A stretch of 34,251 bases of DNA, taken from contig CAMHTE010000011.1 in NCBI GenBank assembly GCA_946187975.1, forward strand, positions 1 through 34,251. The letters run 5' to 3'. Shown one piece after another: positions 30,825 to 34,251 of this stretch. Numbering within the stretch: the first letter of the stretch is position 1; each line of letters opens with the position of its first letter. A program made the position numbers and the translations under genes. The notes below the pieces were generated by a model that saw nothing but the letters and a program-made list of their open reading frames with translations, did no database searches and had not been told where the DNA came from. This DNA is from an uncultured Bacteroidales bacterium (GTDB taxonomy: Bacteria > Bacteroidota > Bacteroidia > Bacteroidales > UBA932).

Positions 30825-32216
30825 ATGACAAGGCTTACGAAGTATTTGCCGGTTCTGATGGCCGCGGCGTTGCTGTCCTGCGAAAAACAGGACTCCCCCG
30901 CGGCCGTCAAGCCGACGGATCCGGTTGATCCGGTAGATCCCACCGAACCTGTTCCGGCTCCCAACGAAGGCATAGCTGGCGAGGTCCTTCCTCCATGGCA
31001 GGACGGATGGCTGGACATCCATTTTATCAACGGAGGACGCGGGGAGAGCACCTATTACATAATGCCCGACGGCACCACCATGCTCATCGACGCGGCTGGA
31101 GCTCCTCCAGCAGAGATATCCGGCAATGAAGGCGGAGTGCCCTCCAAGCCATCTTCCTCCGTTTCCTGCGGAAAGGTCATAATCGACTACATACGCCACT
31201 TCTCCCCCGATGTTTCGGAAGGAAAGCTGGACTACTTCATGACGTCGCATTATCACGGCGACCACATAGGAGCCTGGCGTGACGACTGGAGCAGCAAATA
31301 CGGATGGATGATGTATCCTGGCGGAGGATTCGTAGTTAACGGCCTGCCCGAGGTAGGAACCCAGATTCCCATAGCTGTCATCATCGACCGCGGGGACTGG
31401 GGCGACAACGGAGGCAGGGCCTCCAACGATTACTTCACCGACGGTGGCAAGAAACGCTACGAGAATTATGTTAAGTTCACCGAGTGGACGAACAGGGCAC
31501 ACGGCACTGTAAGGGAAGCACTGAAGGTGGGCAGGGACGATCAGATAGTTCTCAAGCACGCAGCGAGTACCTACTCAAGTTTTTCCATCCGCAACCTTGC
31601 AGCCGGAGGCGACATCTGGACGGGTTCGGGCACGGGAGTTAACACTTCCTACGTCCCTTCCGCAGCCGAAACCCTCAAACATGCCATGGAAACGGACTGG
31701 AACATAAACGAGAATATCTACAGTTGCGCCATCCATCTGCGCTACGGCACGTTCGACTGGTTTACCGGTGGCGACATACAGTATGCAGGCCGGTCCTCCT
31801 ATTCGTGGAAAGACATCGAGACTCCCATCGCCAAGGCAGTAAACAAGAAGATGGATGCCATGAAAGCCAGCCATCACAGCACCAAGAACACGAACAGTCC
31901 CGAGTTGCTGGCCATTTTCAAGCCGGACGTAGTCCTGGCGGGAATATGGCAGAGCGTTCAGCCGAATCCGGCAACCGTGACAAACTTCCGGAACGCCAAT
32001 GCGGGAGTCAAGTTCTTCGTTACCAACATTACCGACGAAAACCTTTCCACGCTCAAGACTGACGGCGGAATCGATGCATCCTTCTTCCAGTCCCTCAGCG
32101 GGCATGTGGTCATACGCGTAAGCCCCAGCGGAGCACGCTACTGGATATTCGTCCTCGACGACTCAAATCAGGATTACGTTATCAAATCAAAGTTCGGCCC
32201 TTACGCCCCGCAATAA
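30825..32216 (+). CDS. MBL-fold (ComEC-type) lipoprotein 3
   Basis: This 463-residue protein has a lipobox ALLSC (Cys19), then a Pro/Asp-rich linker (about residues 29-47: PTDPVDPVDPTEPVPAP), then the MBL domain: WLDIHFINGGRGES, PDGTTMLIDAAG, GVPSKPS, HYHGDH at residues 142-147, TGGDIQYAG, KASHHSTKNTNS, and a final SKFGPYAPQ. It is very similar to MBL 2 and 4. The linker would hold the enzyme away from the membrane. A three-base gap separates it from BACON protein 2, so the two are co-translated. Confidence 0.88.
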   Translation: MTRLTKYLPVLMAAALLSCEKQDSPAAVKPTDPVDPVDPTEPVPAPNEGIAGEVLPPWQDGWLDIHFINGGRGESTYYIMPDGTTMLIDAAGAPPAEISGNEGGVPSKPSSSVSCGKVIIDYIRHFSPDVSEGKLDYFMTSHYHGDHIGAWRDDWSSKYGWMMYPGGGFVVNGLPEVGTQIPIAVIIDRGDWGDNGGRASNDYFTDGGKKRYENYVKFTEWTNRAHGTVREALKVGRDDQIVLKHAASTYSSFSIRNLAAGGDIWTGSGTGVNTSYVPSAAETLKHAMETDWNINENIYSCAIHLRYGTFDWFTGGDIQYAGRSSYSWKDIETPIAKAVNKKMDAMKASHHSTKNTNSPELLAIFKPDVVLAGIWQSVQPNPATVTNFRNANAGVKFFVTNITDENLSTLKTDGGIDASFFQSLSGHVVIRVSPSGARYWIFVLDDSNQDYVIKSKFGPYAPQ

Positions 32217-32245
32217 ACACGAAAAATGAAAAAAAAATACTCCTT

Positions 32246-33550
32246 TTGTTTGTCCTGGCGATGCTGCCCATCGCCGGCAACGCCGGTAATCCCGCACGTT
32301 TCAAAAAAGGCAAGGCCCTTCCACAATGGCGTCAAGGGTGGCTTGACATACATTCCATCAACAACGGCCGCGGAGAGAGTTTCCTGTACATCTTCCCCGA
32401 CGGAACAACCATGCTGGTCGATGCATCGGGATCCGAACCTGAGGAACTCGTACCTCTCGATCCCCCAGGAGTGCCTTCGAAACCATCCTGCGAGTACAGC
32501 GCCGGCGAAGTGATCAACCGTTATCTGGACCACTACCTTCCGAAAGTATCCGGAGGTGGACTCGATTACTTTGTGCTGTCGCATTTCCATGGCGACCATA
32601 TGGGCCTCCTGCCTTCCGACCGCTCGAAGCGGGTCCTGCATCCCGAAGGAGGATTCGTGGAAGTATCCCTAACCGAGGTGGGCGAAGCTCACCCCTTCCG
32701 CAAGGTCATCGACCGCGGCGATTTCGGCAACAGGCCTTCCGCTACATGGTTCAGCAAGAGCGGACAGGAACGCAATCAAAACTACCAGAAATTCCTTGCG
32801 TGGTCCGGTAGTAAGTACGGAACCACCCACGAAGCCCTGCAGGTTGGGCGCGACGACCAGATACGCCTCGTTCACAAACCGGCGAAGTATCCCGGCTTCT
32901 CCGTCCGCAACATAGCTGCCGGAGGAAACGTATGGACGGGAAAAGGGTACGACGTGGATTCCACCTACGTACCTTCGGCCGCGGAATGCATGGCCTACGG
33001 CAACGCCAAGACCCTCAAGCTGAAAAAGGGCATGCCCAAGATAAACGAGAACATTTTCAGCTGCGTATTCCAGCTGCGCTACGGCATTTTCGACTGGTAC
33101 TCGGGAGGAGACGTTCAGCACAAGCACAAGGAGGATGTTTCATGGTTCGACATGGAACTGCCCATTTCGAAGGTGGTCCGTCCGGTGGACGCCCAGAAGA
33201 TGAGCCATCACGGCACGCTCGGTGCTAATAGTCCGGAAATCTGCCGCGCCCTGCGCCCCAACGTAGCGATCGCCTGTGCATGGAGGGACGTTCAGCCGAA
33301 TGCGAATACCCTCAAATGCTTCATCGAAGCCAATCCAGACGTGAAACTCATAGCAACCAACATGACCGCCCATAACGCCGGAATCCTTGCCGCGAAGGGC
33401 GTGGACATGAGCCGGTTCATCGCTACGGGCGGCCACGTTGTGATAAGGGTGCATCCCCACGGGGACCGCTATTGGGTACTCATCCTCGACGACGGGGATT
33501 TCGGGTACCGTGTCAAAGAGGTGTTCGGCCCGTACGCTTGTACGGACTAA
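32246..33550 (+). CDS. MBL-fold (ComEC-type) exported protein 4, probable frameshift at the start
   Basis: The open frame of 434 codons starts at a TTG (32246) or ATG (32261), but the natural start appears to be the ATG at 32226, 9 nt behind MBL 3. That ATG leads into A9 and then a different frame. If the tract had ten A's it would read MKKKILLLFVLAMLPIAGNAG, a perfect signal peptide with no lipobox Cys. The mature domain has WLDIHSINNGRGES, PDGTTMLVDASG, GVPSKPS, HFHGDH at residues 113-118 counted from the TTG, SGGDVQ and KMSHHGTLGANS, so metal ligands are complete. It may be soluble in the periplasm, unlike its three lipidated paralogues. See findings for the frameshift alternatives. Confidence 0.82.
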   Translation: MFVLAMLPIAGNAGNPARFKKGKALPQWRQGWLDIHSINNGRGESFLYIFPDGTTMLVDASGSEPEELVPLDPPGVPSKPSCEYSAGEVINRYLDHYLPKVSGGGLDYFVLSHFHGDHMGLLPSDRSKRVLHPEGGFVEVSLTEVGEAHPFRKVIDRGDFGNRPSATWFSKSGQERNQNYQKFLAWSGSKYGTTHEALQVGRDDQIRLVHKPAKYPGFSVRNIAAGGNVWTGKGYDVDSTYVPSAAECMAYGNAKTLKLKKGMPKINENIFSCVFQLRYGIFDWYSGGDVQHKHKEDVSWFDMELPISKVVRPVDAQKMSHHGTLGANSPEICRALRPNVAIACAWRDVQPNANTLKCFIEANPDVKLIATNMTAHNAGILAAKGVDMSRFIATGGHVVIRVHPHGDRYWVLILDDGDFGYRVKEVFGPYACTD

Positions 33551-33556
33551 ACACGT

Positions 33557-34251
33557 TTAAAGGTTCGGATTAGCCTTCTTCCATTCGGAAACGGGAGGTA
33601 CGATTCCGAGCGAGATAATCTCGTCGCGCATCTTGCAAAGATGCTCGTACGACGCCTTGAGGGCGGACATTTCCTCTGCAGTTCCCTTGGGAGCGGAGAA
33701 GTGGACGCCCTTCTTGTCTATAACGGAAGGCATTGCCATCATCACGTTCTGGAACACCGCATTGTTGACGTAGCAGCCTGCGGGCCAGGTGAAAGGAGCT
33801 CCTCCCATTGCGGCCTCAATCATCTTGACGGCGTTGTAGGCAGGGCTCTGGAAAGAGCTGCGACCGCGGAGTTTGATGATGTTGCTGCCACCCTGTATGG
33901 TGTCGTGCTTGATCTGCTCCCACTTTTCGGCGGAGAGTCCGCACTCGGCGAAAGGCTTGCCGTCTATCTTGGCCTGGGAAGCGAAAACCGCCATGGCCTC
34001 GCCGTGGCCTCCGTAAGTGTAGGCTCCGGTGACCTTGCTCTGCTGTACGCCGAACTCATTTGCGAGGGCTTCCTGCAGACGGGTGCTGTCGAGGGCTGCC
34101 AGCGAAGTGAGCTGTTCCGGCTTAAGTCCTGAGTGGATGAGAGCGGTAAGGGCGGTAACGTCGGCAGGGTTGAAGATAACTACCACGTGCTTGACGTCGG
34201 GGCAGTACTTGCGGATGTTGTCACCGAATTCGGCGGCAATCTGGCAGTTGC
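33557..34251 (-). CDS. mdh: Malate dehydrogenase, N-terminus outside the window
   Basis: About 231 C-terminal codons are present and about the first 100 are beyond the right edge. The reverse strand reads NCQIAAEFGDNIRKYCPDVKHVVVIFNPADVTALTAL, then GAYTYGGHGEAM, where the GGHGE carries the catalytic His of the lactate/malate dehydrogenase family, and ends SEWKKANPNL. It reduces oxaloacetate to malate, in Bacteroidales as part of the reductive branch to succinate and propionate. The highly Bacteroidales-like sequence and family position support malate, not lactate, as substrate. Its stop codon is 6 nt from that of MBL 4, so the two transcripts converge with no terminator between them. Confidence 0.9.
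   Translation of the reverse strand, partial: NCQIAAEFGDNIRKYCPDVKHVVVIFNPADVTALTALIHSGLKPEQLTSLAALDSTRLQEALANEFGVQQSKVTGAYTYGGHGEAMAVFASQAKIDGKPFAECGLSAEKWEQIKHDTIQGGSNIIKLRGRSSFQSPAYNAVKMIEAAMGGAPFTWPAGCYVNNAVFQNVMMAMPSVIDKKGVHFSAPKGTAEEMSALKASYEHLCKMRDEIISLGIVPPVSEWKKANPNL

Noticed and set aside
30906..30965. Short DNA repeat (GATCCGGTTGATCCGGTAGATCCC) as a regulatory iteron.
   Set aside because: It encodes the Pro/Asp-rich linker of MBL 3 and is explained by coding repetition.
19118..33550. The MBL genes as beta-lactam resistance genes.
   Set aside because: The GGD-Q and HHG motifs and length of 430-460 residues fit the ComEC/COG2333 type, not class B beta-lactamases.

Overview
The window is a high-GC (visibly near 57-60%) chromosomal segment from a member of the Bacteroidota, most likely the order Bacteroidales. 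The grounds are a SusC/SusD pair, BACON-domain lipoproteins, a DUF2723 protein, DUF4271 next to hemD, and promoters of the TAnnTTTG type, with little sign of Shine-Dalgarno sequences.

Positions 1-16577 are mostly housekeeping genes. They are the start of a DUF2723 membrane protein (minus); a plus-strand run of SUI1/YciH-like factor, DUF4271, uroporphyrinogen-III synthase, rnpA, yidD, a BadF-type amino-sugar kinase, murQ and menG; a pair of AT-rich tandem paralogous lipoproteins (5131-6206); menA and lepA (minus); a split transketolase; a sigma-70 family factor / small membrane protein / Spy-like periplasmic protein module; NAD(P)-glutamate dehydrogenase; and a large protein fusing two receiver domains to a PEP-synthase-type ATP-binding domain. 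The low-GC lipoprotein pair sits exactly between menG and menA, two steps of menaquinone synthesis, and looks like an acquired insert.

Positions 16678-33550 form one tightly packed 11-gene operon-like array and are the most unusual part. The order is Tat-lipoprotein FAD oxidoreductase 1, secreted unknown protein, MBL-fold lipoprotein 1, FAD oxidoreductase 2, SusC, BACON lipoprotein 1, SusD, MBL lipoprotein 2, BACON lipoprotein 2, MBL lipoprotein 3, exported MBL 4. It has the transport hardware of a polysaccharide utilisation locus but no recognisable glycoside hydrolase, lyase, sulfatase or esterase and no dedicated regulator. Its apparent enzymes are two paralogous FAD oxidoreductases and four paralogous ComEC-type (COG2333-like) metallo-beta-lactamase-fold proteins. 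Both BACON proteins share a C-terminal domain I do not recognise. I infer an undescribed uptake and processing system for an unknown substrate, in which oxidation and MBL-type hydrolysis replace glycosidases. The fourth MBL gene has a likely one-base frameshift in an A9 tract at its start.

The window ends with a minus-strand malate dehydrogenase that lacks its N-terminus and converges on the operon with only 6 bp between stop codons.

Four genes (DUF2723, the amino-sugar kinase, lepA, transketolase N) have TATCTTTG only 5-6 nt before the ATG, which predicts leaderless or almost leaderless mRNAs. No tRNA, rRNA, CRISPR array or insertion sequence was recognised, and no gene-free stretch exceeds 300 bases.
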